The notes under the pieces are model-generated. The model did no database searches, had not been told where the DNA came from, and saw only the letters and a list, made by a program, of their open reading frames with translations. The position numbers were made by a program, and so were the translations under genes. From CAMCTV01 sp964420985 (lineage in GTDB: Bacteria > Bacteroidota > Bacteroidia > Flavobacteriales_D > Sanyastnellaceae), in the NCBI GenBank assembly GCA_964420985.1, contig CAYQUT010000003.1, forward strand, positions 103,844 to 167,843: DNA of 64,000 bases, given 5' to 3'. This document shows positions 8,857 to 17,960 of this stretch, in pieces; the first letter of the stretch is position 1; every line of letters starts with the position of its first letter.

Positions 8857-8878
8857 CTTCAAAACATTTTATACCCTA

Positions 8879-11440
8879 TTAATTTCCTCTAAAATCAGCG
8901 ATCAGTTGTCTCACATGTGATCGATGGGCCTTTGTAAGACCATCCCCTGAAGCGGACTTCATCATGTTGTCAATGCTATTCAATGTTTGATTGATCATTC
9001 CTTGTGCGACATTATCATAAGGAGATTTGGCATCTAATGCTCTGATCAATCGCTCTGTATACTCTATTTGCAAATTCTGACGAAAAGTATTGACATTACC
9101 TGTCAAATCAGCCGCAAAAATGGCAGCGGTCAAATCATTCAAGTAAGTATCAATAGAATATTTATTGCCATATAAGGCAACATCTGAAAATCGTTCCAGA
9201 ACAGTTGGATGTAGCAAGTGAGACAACGTTCCTTTTTGAATTGACAGCACACGACTGTGAATATTGGGATCATCATTATCAGAGAAATGAGAGAAACCTC
9301 TGCGCTGTTTCAATAAGTGTGTGTATACGGAACTCCACTGGTCAAATGCATTAGGAGCAAAAGCATATTTCGACAATGCATTCATGGCCTCTTTTTGTTT
9401 TTCCAACGACACTGGTGTCAGAGGTTGAACCGCTCCTGATTGACCTTTGAATGCTCTGTTGTAGTGTACACCCGCCATCTGACGTGTCATAATGGAGACT
9501 TGGGTTGCATATTCACCAGCAACTGTTCCAAAAGCCTGTACCAACTCTTGATAGCTCTCATTATCCTGAATCAATTTATCTTTTAATTTGGGCATCAAGA
9601 CATTTACCATTTCACATCTGTCAACAGCATAGGCAACTGGATCGCTGGTTAAATCGTAAATATTGACATCTGGGTCAATGCCCCTACCAGGGCTTCGCAT
9701 GTCATCAGCATCGTTTCCATAAGCCAATTGGTGTTCCGTGCTACGGTCTGTAATCTTCTTCATGCGCTGCTGCTCCGAAATAGGATCAGAAAGAGACGGG
9801 GTATAACCGTATTCAATAACCCAAAAATCATATGGCCCTATGTTTTCGTCACAATAGGCCGCTTGTTCCTTTTCATTCAATTGATAATTGAATGCTGGAT
9901 ATTCCATGATACTATTGGCCAAGCCCTCTTTCTTAATTTTCTCTACATTCTTGATGTCCTTAAAAGTCTGCAAGGTGCTGGCTCGCATGTTGTGGGTCAA
10001 ACCCAAGGTATGACCCACCTCGTGTAAAATCAGGCGATACATCAACTGTCTAGCCACTTCCTTTTTCATTGCATCACCCATTCCAAACGCATCTGCAATG
10101 GCACTTCCCAATGCCATTTGATGGTTACTCATGCCATTGGCTGCACACAAGAATGGATTGCGGTTATTGGCCCCAAAAGTATTTTCCGAATAACCATCAC
10201 CTTTGAAAAACTTCTCCGCATTCACTCTATTGATGATGGCCACCAATTCCAACATGATATCTGCTCCCAATATTTCACCTGTTCTAGGATCAACAAAAGA
10301 AGGACCGTAACCTCCAAAAGGCGGAGCCGGAGTAGAAGTCCAACGCAAGACATTGTATCGAATATCGCCGGCATCCCATGTGGCGTCATCAGGTTGTTCT
10401 AAACACACTACCGCATTTTTAAATCCTGCCTTTTCAAAGGCAGCATTCCAACGTTCACACGCCTCTTTTATAATGGGTCTCCACTCCTTGGGTGTTGTAT
10501 TCTCAATCCAGTAGGTAATGGGTTTTACAGGTTCTGAAAGGGCTAAATTTGGATCTTTTTTCACCAATCTCCATCTGTGAATGACATCCTTATAATTAAT
10601 GGTTTCATAGGAAGTCATGTCGTCAATCTGGGTAGAAAAATAACCAACCCTTGGATCGTCGAGTCTTGGTTCAAAACCACTTGCTGGTAGGCTCAGTAAA
10701 CTGTGCTGATATTTGATGGATACATTACGAGAATCCGCTAAAGCCTCTGAATTGATTTTAGGGCTGCTGTTCTCATAAACATAATCAACCTTTATCTCCG
10801 TATTTTCAGGGTATGAGTTGATTTGAGTTATGTGCGTTTTAGACGATGATAAGTTACCCAATACGGAGGGAGAACCCGGATCCGAGGGGAACTTCACCAA
10901 TTGCATTTTTTCCGATAAGAACAATGCATCACCATCAATTAAATATTTCGATTTATCCTTACTGGTTGCTTCTATCTTTTCAGCACACAAAACGGGATCA
11001 TTGATATTGGCTTTACTCGCCTTACTTAATGGACTTTGAGGGTCATAGTAATAATGGGTGTTTTGTTGAACGATGGCCAATTTATCAAACCACTTTTCCA
11101 CTTTTACCACTTTACTATCCCCGTATGAACCTCTAAAATATCCAGCCTCTGCAGGAGCATCTACAATGTGACTAAAATAAATAAACTCTTGGTTGATTTG
11201 ACTTTGGTTTACCTCAAGATAAACCTTACCTGTCGTTGTGTCTCGATACAACGTAAACAACCCATCTATTTTGCGGCATTTCTTGGTAATGTCTGCGTAT
11301 TTATCCTCCTCCTTTTTGGGAGGAGCCTGCTCAGCAGATTTCTTCTTATCCTTTCCACGCTTTTTCGCTTGCTTTTCTTGAGCAAAGGCATCCACTGCTA
11401 CAAGCAGAATTAAACTTAAAAAACAATACTTCAGTTTCAT
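8879..11440 (-). CDS. Secreted zinc-dependent metalloprotease (DUF4953/DUF5117 type)
   Basis: An 853-residue exported protease. Residues 1-20 are a signal peptide ending DAFAQ, then a Lys-rich stretch, a DUF5118/DUF5117-like beta region, and the catalytic block HEVGHTLGLTHNMR near residue 470. That is the metzincin HExxHxxGxxH zinc site with all three His. The C-terminal 350 residues match the DUF4953-type tail. It probably cleaves peptides or proteins in the periplasm or outside the cell. It follows the permease gene by five bases on the same strand, which suggests peptide breakdown coupled to amino acid uptake. Confidence 0.85.
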   Translation of the reverse strand: MKLKYCFLSLILLVAVDAFAQEKQAKKRGKDKKKSAEQAPPKKEEDKYADITKKCRKIDGLFTLYRDTTTGKVYLEVNQSQINQEFIYFSHIVDAPAEAGYFRGSYGDSKVVKVEKWFDKLAIVQQNTHYYYDPQSPLSKASKANINDPVLCAEKIEATSKDKSKYLIDGDALFLSEKMQLVKFPSDPGSPSVLGNLSSSKTHITQINSYPENTEIKVDYVYENSSPKINSEALADSRNVSIKYQHSLLSLPASGFEPRLDDPRVGYFSTQIDDMTSYETINYKDVIHRWRLVKKDPNLALSEPVKPITYWIENTTPKEWRPIIKEACERWNAAFEKAGFKNAVVCLEQPDDATWDAGDIRYNVLRWTSTPAPPFGGYGPSFVDPRTGEILGADIMLELVAIINRVNAEKFFKGDGYSENTFGANNRNPFLCAANGMSNHQMALGSAIADAFGMGDAMKKEVARQLMYRLILHEVGHTLGLTHNMRASTLQTFKDIKNVEKIKKEGLANSIMEYPAFNYQLNEKEQAAYCDENIGPYDFWVIEYGYTPSLSDPISEQQRMKKITDRSTEHQLAYGNDADDMRSPGRGIDPDVNIYDLTSDPVAYAVDRCEMVNVLMPKLKDKLIQDNESYQELVQAFGTVAGEYATQVSIMTRQMAGVHYNRAFKGQSGAVQPLTPVSLEKQKEAMNALSKYAFAPNAFDQWSSVYTHLLKQRRGFSHFSDNDDPNIHSRVLSIQKGTLSHLLHPTVLERFSDVALYGNKYSIDTYLNDLTAAIFAADLTGNVNTFRQNLQIEYTERLIRALDAKSPYDNVAQGMINQTLNSIDNMMKSASGDGLTKAHRSHVRQLIADFRGN

Positions 11441-11445
11441 ATCAA

Positions 11446-12738
11446 CTATTTTCTATTTTTAAAAATGTAATAAAATACAACACCAATAGGAATGACCATC
11501 AACCCAAAATAAGCAGCGGGATCATCCGAAAGAGCATTTTTACTGATAAACCAAATGACCACTACCGAGAACAATAACGCCAAAACGCTAAAAATGGCCA
11601 AACGAATGGAAGACAACATTTTTTGTTGAAAGACCAGATAAACAAATCCAAGGCAAGTGAGCAATAGAAAAAACCATTCTGTGATGGTAACGTAGGTGTA
11701 AAGGGATTCAAATTTTCCCCAATAAAAAACCAAAACAATGGCCCACAAGGATTGCAATAAGATTGCATTCAATGGAACCCCAAACTTGGGATGTGCTTTG
11801 GCAAAAAAGCCAATAAACACTCCTTCCTTCGCCATTTGTTGAATGATACGAGGAGTGGCAAGAATATACAAACCAGCACATCCAAACACCGATAAAGCGA
11901 TCAATAATGAAACAGCAATACCGCTTCCTGAAAATACTTTTTCTGCGGCATCAGCAGCGAGCGTTTTGGTGGTGGTAATTTCTGAAAGCGTTAGCACATG
12001 GGTGTAACCCAAATTGCACAAAACATAAATCAAAGTAACCACCAGCGTACCAATTATCATGGCCCAAGGCACATCACGCTTTGGGTTTTGTGCATCACCG
12101 CTTACAAAACTTGCATAGTGCCATCCGGTATATGACCACAAAACACCAACAAATGCTTTGGCCCAATCCCACTCACCAGTCTCAGTGGTAACAATGGGGC
12201 CTGCATCAACGGGGTTTGTCCCAAAGAACAACAAAAGGATAATCAATCCAAAGATGCCAATCATTTTCAGAACAGTCGCTATGTTGGCAAACCACTCAGA
12301 ACTCTTCAAAGAAAATGTATTAAAAAGAGTAAGCACTACAATACTAACGGCTGCTACTAACGGAATCATATCATCTGAGTATCCCAAAAACTTCTGACCA
12401 TAATCTGCAAAAACAACAATCAGCGCAGCAATGGTTCCCGAACTTACCACGGTTAACAAGCACCAACCATAAAGGAAAGCAGGCATTGGACCGATGGTAG
12501 ATTGCAAGTAGGTATACACTCCACCTGCGTGTGCAAACCGAGAACCCAACTCCGCAAAAACCAAAGCTCCTATCATGCTCACAACCCCACCCGCAATCCA
12601 CAAGATATTCATGGAGGCGATGTCTGGTACAGCTGCAGCGATACTCGTTGGGGTTTTAAATACGCCTGATCCAATGGTGCTTCCAATGGCAATCATGATC
12701 AACGCAAAAAGGGACAACCCCTTGTTTTTATTCTCCAT
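11446..12738 (-). CDS. APC-family amino acid permease, cotranscribed with the protease
   Basis: A 430-residue inner-membrane permease. Helix 1 carries IAIGSTIGSGVFKTP, the APC substrate-binding signature, and about twelve hydrophobic segments follow. It is the first gene of a two-gene minus-strand operon with the zinc protease. Substrate is not readable; it belongs to the amino acid/polyamine/organocation superfamily and differs from the permease at 7425. No clear -7 box was found upstream. Confidence 0.87.
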   Translation of the reverse strand: MENKNKGLSLFALIMIAIGSTIGSGVFKTPTSIAAAVPDIASMNILWIAGGVVSMIGALVFAELGSRFAHAGGVYTYLQSTIGPMPAFLYGWCLLTVVSSGTIAALIVVFADYGQKFLGYSDDMIPLVAAVSIVVLTLFNTFSLKSSEWFANIATVLKMIGIFGLIILLLFFGTNPVDAGPIVTTETGEWDWAKAFVGVLWSYTGWHYASFVSGDAQNPKRDVPWAMIIGTLVVTLIYVLCNLGYTHVLTLSEITTTKTLAADAAEKVFSGSGIAVSLLIALSVFGCAGLYILATPRIIQQMAKEGVFIGFFAKAHPKFGVPLNAILLQSLWAIVLVFYWGKFESLYTYVTITEWFFLLLTCLGFVYLVFQQKMLSSIRLAIFSVLALLFSVVVIWFISKNALSDDPAAYFGLMVIPIGVVFYYIFKNRK

Positions 12739-12793
12739 ATAAATTGATTTCGAGAATTGTAAAAGTAAAAAAACGAATTGTAGTTTTCTTGGT

Positions 12794-12801
12794 TATTTTT
12801 G
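12794..12801 (+). promoter_or_regulatory. Predicted -7 box (TATTTTTG) of the DUF6913-dapA operon
   Basis: Exact TAnnTTTG match with six bases to the ATG at 12808, so the mRNA would start at or beside the start codon. Confidence 0.5.
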
Positions 12802-12807
12802 TCTTCA

Positions 12808-13362
12808 ATGAAAATTGTCGAACAAGTAAAGCAAAAGGCTGGACTTCAAATGTTGCGCAAGCAACCTGAACCTTCGCGGGTCAAACAAGCTTTTCATTTC
12901 GACAATGCCACCTCCATCGGAGTACTTTATTTAGACGACGATGAACGATTTTTTAACAAAGTTCGCGCATTTTGTAAAGAGCTCAAGGATAAGCACAATA
13001 TCAAATCCATCAAAGCGCTCGGATTTGTCAACACCCGAGAGAAAATGCTTCCGATATGGCAGTCTCAAAAACTAGAATTTGGATACTACACTCTAGATGA
13101 TTTGAATTGGCATCTGCGTCCCATTAACAGGGTCACCGCCTTTAGAAATGAGGATTTTGACATTCTGATTGATCTTACAGGAGGAAATAATATTCCTTCA
13201 TTGTACATCTTCAAAGAGAGCAAAGCAAAAATGAAAGTGGGGTTGCAATCCTCAAAAGCAGAACCTTTTGCTGACTTTATGCTCATCATGAAATCCAGCC
13301 CCTCTCTTGAAGAGCTGGTAATTCAATTAAAAAAATACCTAGGAAATAGCGCGTTAAAATGA
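12808..13362 (+). CDS. DUF6913-like protein of unknown function
   Basis: A 184-residue soluble protein with no signal peptide, resembling a family found upstream of dapA-like genes in Bacteroidota. Visible features are a basic N-terminus, a Rossmann-like alternation (SIGVLYLDDDERFFNKV, FDILIDLTGGNNIPSLYI) and a terminal helix. The ATG at 12808 is preferred to an in-frame TTG nine bases earlier because it lies directly after a -7 box. Its TGA overlaps the dapA ATG (ATGA), so the two are translated as a pair. Function is unknown; the pairing hints at a link to lysine or peptidoglycan precursor synthesis, but that is only inference. Confidence 0.75.
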   Translation: MKIVEQVKQKAGLQMLRKQPEPSRVKQAFHFDNATSIGVLYLDDDERFFNKVRAFCKELKDKHNIKSIKALGFVNTREKMLPIWQSQKLEFGYYTLDDLNWHLRPINRVTAFRNEDFDILIDLTGGNNIPSLYIFKESKAKMKVGLQSSKAEPFADFMLIMKSSPSLEELVIQLKKYLGNSALK

Positions 13363-14246
13363 ATGAATTGAAAGGTTTAGGGGTTGCTATGGTCACTCCA
13401 TTTAAGAAAACAGGTGAAGTAGACATCAACGGCTTAAAGAAGCTAACAGATCATTTAATAGCTGGACAAGCGGATTATTTGGTTGTTCTTGGAACCACCG
13501 GAGAATCAGTTACACTGAGTAAAGAAGAAAAAAAATTAGTGCTCGACACCATCATGGCGGCGAACAATGGACGAAAGCCAATAGTGTTGGGGGTTGGGGG
13601 GAACAACACCGCAGACATCGCGTCACAAATGTCACGTATTGACCCACACGGTATTTCCGCTTTCTTGAGTGTTACTCCCTATTACAATAAGCCTACACAG
13701 AATGGGTTATTTGAGCATTATAAGGCTTTATCAGAAAATAGTAAACTTCCCATTCTATTGTACAATGTACCCGGAAGAACGGGCGTGAATTTGTTACCCG
13801 ATACCGTATCCAAAATTGCCTTTGATTGCCGCAATATCATAGGAATCAAAGAAGCCTCAGGAAATGTCGAACAAGTCATGACCGTTGTTCAACAAACGCC
13901 CAAAGAGTTTTTGGTCATCAGTGGAGACGATGCGTTAACATTACCATTGATTTCCGCTGGATGCGATGGGGTCATCTCTGTTGTGGGCAACGCTTTCCCT
14001 TCAGAATTTTCTGAGATGGTAAAATTAGCATTGGAAGGCGATTTTGAAAAGGCTCGGTCTATTCACTATCGATTGTTTGATATCATTAAGTTGCTATTTG
14101 TTGAGGGGAATCCTGCCGGTGTTAAGGAGGTTCTTTCCCAGTTGGATATTTGTGGGGAATATCTGAGACTTCCGTTGGTGACTGTTGGTCATGAAACCAG
14201 TGAAAAATTGCGACATGAAATGATTGATCGAGGATTTCTTTCTTGA
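13359..14246 (+). CDS. dapA: 4-hydroxy-tetrahydrodipicolinate synthase
   Basis: A 295-residue TIM-barrel aldolase that condenses pyruvate with aspartate semialdehyde, the first committed step to diaminopimelate and lysine. Visible motifs are VLGTTGESVTLS, SVTPYYNKP, LYNVPGRTGVN with the catalytic Tyr, and IIGIKEASGN with the Schiff-base Lys near residue 162. Length is typical. It overlaps the gene before by four bases and the one after by one base. Confidence 0.95.
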   Translation: MNELKGLGVAMVTPFKKTGEVDINGLKKLTDHLIAGQADYLVVLGTTGESVTLSKEEKKLVLDTIMAANNGRKPIVLGVGGNNTADIASQMSRIDPHGISAFLSVTPYYNKPTQNGLFEHYKALSENSKLPILLYNVPGRTGVNLLPDTVSKIAFDCRNIIGIKEASGNVEQVMTVVQQTPKEFLVISGDDALTLPLISAGCDGVISVVGNAFPSEFSEMVKLALEGDFEKARSIHYRLFDIIKLLFVEGNPAGVKEVLSQLDICGEYLRLPLVTVGHETSEKLRHEMIDRGFLS

Positions 14247-14788
14247 TGAATGTAGATTTATCGAAATACCGTAATCCGCATTATCAACCAGGTCCTCTGT
14301 GGAAACGGGCCATCTGGCATGTTGTAAATGCTTTATTTATCCATTCATTCCTTCCATTCAGTCCATTGAAGGTTTTTTTATTGCGGTGTTTTGGAGCCAA
14401 GATTGGCAAAGGTTGCGTGATTAAACCCGGAGTGAATATCAAACATCCGTGGATGTTGAAGTTGGGGGATTATACATGGATAGGTGAAAATGTTTGGATT
14501 GACAATATTGCCTGTGTTCAAATTGGAAGTCATTGTTGCTTGTCTCAAGGGGTTACACTAATTGTCGGAAATCACCGATATGACCGCCCTAAATTTGATC
14601 TAACGCTTCATCCCATTGAAATTGGGGACGGCGTTTGGGTAGGTGCTCAATCCACCATCCTTCCTGGAGCTCAATTAAAAAATATGTGTGTCATCACCGC
14701 AGGGTCTGTAATAAAAGGCATCATCCCAGAGAGTGAGATTTGGGCAGGAAATCCCGCGGTTTTTCAAAAAAAAAGAAACCTGATATGA
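14246..14788 (+). CDS. Hexapeptide acetyltransferase (WcaF-like)
   Basis: A 180-residue left-handed beta-helix acyltransferase. The N-terminus (DLSKYRNPHYQPGPLWKRA) is typical of the putative colanic-acid/exopolysaccharide acetyltransferase group. Imperfect hexad repeats follow, with VGNHRYDRPKFDL holding the catalytic His region and DGVWVGAQSTILPGAQL the later coils. It likely transfers acetyl groups onto a surface sugar. The ATG at 14246 overlaps the dapA stop by one base, although the functions are unrelated. Confidence 0.85.
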   Translation: MNVDLSKYRNPHYQPGPLWKRAIWHVVNALFIHSFLPFSPLKVFLLRCFGAKIGKGCVIKPGVNIKHPWMLKLGDYTWIGENVWIDNIACVQIGSHCCLSQGVTLIVGNHRYDRPKFDLTLHPIEIGDGVWVGAQSTILPGAQLKNMCVITAGSVIKGIIPESEIWAGNPAVFQKKRNLI

Positions 14789-14818
14789 ACTTTTAAGTTC
14801 TAAAATAGTTTTATCATT

Positions 14819-15391
14819 ATGAGAATTTTATTCATTTTAATCATCGTCATGGCGGCGTCTGCGTTGGTCGCCTTTCGCAGTAGATGGCAAAAACCCAAAC
14901 AAATGATATCTATGCAGCCAATGAGCTTTTATGATTTATCCATCAACAGCCTTGAGGGGGAGAGAATCAACTTTACTGATTTTAAAGGAAAATATGTATT
15001 ATGTGTGAATGTAGCCAGCAAATGTGGATATACGCCACAATATGAGGACCTTCAAAAACTAAGTGAAACCTACAAAGACAAACTGATTGTCATTGGTTTC
15101 CCTTGCAATCAATTCATGGGGCAAGAACCAGGATCAGCTGAAGAGATTCAAAACTTTTGCAGTAAAAATTATGGGGTAACTTTTCAAATTACCGAGAAAA
15201 TTGACGTTAAGGGAAAAGGCCAACATCCCGTCTACCAATGGCTGACCATGAAACAAATCAATGGTATCTCAGATGCCAGCATCAGTTGGAATTTTAATAA
15301 AATTTTAATATCCCCTGAAGGAACGTGGATGCATCATTTTGCAAGTGGAGTGAAACCACTTTCGGAAGAGCTGACCAATTTCATACGTTAA
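14819..15391 (+). CDS. Glutathione peroxidase-family protein (cysteine type), membrane-anchored
   Basis: A 190-residue thiol peroxidase. An uncleaved or signal-type hydrophobic N-terminus (LFILIIVMAASALVAF) places it in the envelope. The catalytic Cys is in VASKCGYTPQY, with the partner Gln in IGFPCNQFMGQE and Trp/Asn in SISWNFNKI, so the tetrad is complete. With Cys in place of selenocysteine such enzymes usually take electrons from thioredoxin to reduce peroxides. TAGTTTTA, one base off the -7 consensus, lies five bases before the ATG. Confidence 0.9.
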   Translation: MRILFILIIVMAASALVAFRSRWQKPKQMISMQPMSFYDLSINSLEGERINFTDFKGKYVLCVNVASKCGYTPQYEDLQKLSETYKDKLIVIGFPCNQFMGQEPGSAEEIQNFCSKNYGVTFQITEKIDVKGKGQHPVYQWLTMKQINGISDASISWNFNKILISPEGTWMHHFASGVKPLSEELTNFIR

Positions 15392-15443
15392 TTCACTGAA
15401 CTGTCGACTATTCATCGTACCTTAGGCCATTGACTCAAGTCCG

Positions 15444-17957
15444 ATGCACCCCATGGTATTTATAAATGAGAAATATCCTAGATTCTTGTTCTTTGATTCT
15501 GTTATTGAAATAGAGAATGAGCTTCTATGGCAAGGTTTTTCCGTTGATGGATATCCTTTTTATTCATGGATTGAGAAAGTTAATGGAAGTCTCCACTCGG
15601 CAAACAGCTTTTCATCAGGCCACTGTAGATTGAACGGAGAACCATTTACGTACATCCACAAAATAATCGAAAACCGAACTCAGATTTTATTCACTGAGGA
15701 CATTCATTTCTCGAGCAGTGAAGGGGAACAGGAGATATGCTTCGCCATTAATCAAAACCATGAAGTTGTTTTTTACAACAATTCCAAATTCCCCAATGAA
15801 ATACAAGAAAATTTCGATTGGATTGGTCAACCCTTTTCATCATTCATCATTCCATTTGATGACCACGAACTGGTCTTGAATCAAATCACGGATGACCTTT
15901 CCAAAGGATCCGTCAGAATAAAGTCTGCAACTCGTTTCGGATATGAGGAGGTATTATTGACAATTATCCCCTTGCAGCAGGGTAAGCAGAAGTTTCATTG
16001 GATCTCTATTCAGAACACCTCACATTCTGAAGAATTGTCCGAGCGATTATTCCTCATGGAAAAAAAATACAATCGAATAATTGAGAATTTTCAATTGGGA
16101 TTGCTTGAAGTAGACCATGAGGGAATTATCATGAAAGCCAACCCCAGCTTCTCAAAAATGAGTGGATATCCACTCATTGAACTATTGGGAAGAGATGCCG
16201 GTGATCTCCTCCTTAACGATGAAAATAGGGAGATGATGGTTGCCATCAACAACAAACGAAAAGAAGGTCACTCGGACGCCTATGAGCTGTGTATAAGGAA
16301 TAAAAAAGGAGAACGGAGGTGGTGGCTAATCAGTGGCGCTCCCAATTTTGATCGAGAAGGAAATGAGATTGGGTCCATTGGAATCCATTGGGATATTACC
16401 AAACAGAAAGAATTAGAAACGCAGCTCTTGTTTGACAAAAACCGTGCTGAGGCCATTGCGGAATTTAAAACGCAATTCTTAGCCAATATGTCCCACGAAA
16501 TAAGAACGCCGCTCAACGCAATTGTAGGAATGACGAGAGAGTTAAAACTGATTGCCAACTCTCCCCAACAAAAAGAATACATCAATGTCGCACAGGTTGC
16601 CAGCGTTACCTTATTGAGCATTATCAATGACGTTTTAGATTACTCGAAATTAGAGGCGGGTAAACTCAGTCTAGAGAACCGACCATTTTCCATTCATGAA
16701 GTAATAGAAAATGCCGTTATTTTGGTTGCCGACAAAATCAAAGACAAGCAGCTCGAATTTGAATACGTCAAATCAGAAGTCAACATTCCACTCATAATGG
16801 GGGATGGCATTAGATTACAACAATGTATACTAAACCTGTTGAGCAATGCTTCTAAATTTACTCAAGTAGGGAAAATAGAAATTAAAATATTTGTTGTAAA
16901 AGAAGACCATCAACAAGTTTATATATCAATCGAAGTAAATGATACAGGCGTAGGTATGGATCCAGCCTATCTTGAGCGGGTTTTTGAAAAGTTTTCTCAA
17001 GCCGATGAAACCATTTCAAGAAAATTCGGCGGATCAGGATTGGGTCTTAGCATCACAAAATCGCTGGTCGAAATGATGGGTGGGGAAATCCATATCGCCA
17101 GTAAGAAACACCAGGGCACACAAGTTCAACTGCATATACCCTTCCGTAAATCGCATGAAGAGATACAGCATTTTGAAGGAGATAATACGACGGCTGACTA
17201 CAGTCTGTCAGGGATGCGTGTTCTAGTGGTAGAAGACAATGCACTGAACAGAGCCGTAGCCAATGCCTTTCTCTGCCGTCACGGAGTAAGTGTTACCGAG
17301 GCACACGACGGAATTCAAGCGCTCGAAATGGTGAGTAATGACTCATATGATCTTATTTTGATGGACATTCAAATGCCTACCATTGATGGAATTGAAGCTT
17401 GCAAAATCATGCGGTCAAAGGGAATTGTCATACCCATCATAGCTTTAACAGCCAATGCGCAACAAACCGAACGCACTAAGTGCCTCACTGCCGGTATGGA
17501 TGACTATTTGGTAAAGCCATTTGAAGAAGTAGAAATTATCCAAACCTTATCAAAATATTTCCGTAAAAGCGAAATGAGAACATCCAATAACAATACCATG
17601 TCATCAGCTCCTTCCTTCGGATTAGAAAGAATAAAAGATTTGGTTGGGGAAGATCCACAGGTAGTCAACAGTATCGTTCAATTGTTCGTACGAGAAGGCA
17701 CCAGAATTGCCAATGAAGTGCATCAAGCCATCAATGAAAAGAACATTGGAGTTATCCGTGCTCGATTGCATGAACTCCGCCCCAATTTACACAACATGGG
17801 AATGGATGAAGCTCTTCAGGCCTTGGAAAATTTCAGATCCCACATTGTTGAGGAGCAAATCGTGGGAGATGGTTCAATGCACGGAAATAAAATGGTATCA
17901 TTGATCCAACAGGGAATTGAAGACATGAAAAAACATTTAGAACAAAGCGCTAACTAA
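15444..17957 (+). CDS. Hybrid sensor histidine kinase (PAS-HisKA-HATPase-REC-Hpt)
   Basis: An 837-residue cytosolic phosphorelay protein with no membrane segments. Residues 1-205 look like a divergent PAS-type sensor. A PAS domain follows (about 210-325), then HisKA with ANMSHEIRTPLNAIVGM (His near 350) and HATPase_c with NLLSNASKFT, VNDTGVGM and GGSGLGLSITK. A REC domain follows (about 590-705; VLVVEDN, LILMDIQMP, LVKPFEE), and a C-terminal Hpt-like helix bundle where RLHELRPNLHNMG supplies the likely phospho-His. All phosphorelay residues seem intact. The next gene starts three bases after the stop, so the response regulator with a phosphatase output is its likely partner. Confidence 0.9.
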   Translation: MHPMVFINEKYPRFLFFDSVIEIENELLWQGFSVDGYPFYSWIEKVNGSLHSANSFSSGHCRLNGEPFTYIHKIIENRTQILFTEDIHFSSSEGEQEICFAINQNHEVVFYNNSKFPNEIQENFDWIGQPFSSFIIPFDDHELVLNQITDDLSKGSVRIKSATRFGYEEVLLTIIPLQQGKQKFHWISIQNTSHSEELSERLFLMEKKYNRIIENFQLGLLEVDHEGIIMKANPSFSKMSGYPLIELLGRDAGDLLLNDENREMMVAINNKRKEGHSDAYELCIRNKKGERRWWLISGAPNFDREGNEIGSIGIHWDITKQKELETQLLFDKNRAEAIAEFKTQFLANMSHEIRTPLNAIVGMTRELKLIANSPQQKEYINVAQVASVTLLSIINDVLDYSKLEAGKLSLENRPFSIHEVIENAVILVADKIKDKQLEFEYVKSEVNIPLIMGDGIRLQQCILNLLSNASKFTQVGKIEIKIFVVKEDHQQVYISIEVNDTGVGMDPAYLERVFEKFSQADETISRKFGGSGLGLSITKSLVEMMGGEIHIASKKHQGTQVQLHIPFRKSHEEIQHFEGDNTTADYSLSGMRVLVVEDNALNRAVANAFLCRHGVSVTEAHDGIQALEMVSNDSYDLILMDIQMPTIDGIEACKIMRSKGIVIPIIALTANAQQTERTKCLTAGMDDYLVKPFEEVEIIQTLSKYFRKSEMRTSNNNTMSSAPSFGLERIKDLVGEDPQVVNSIVQLFVREGTRIANEVHQAINEKNIGVIRARLHELRPNLHNMGMDEALQALENFRSHIVEEQIVGDGSMHGNKMVSLIQQGIEDMKKHLEQSAN

Positions 17958-17960
17958 GGC

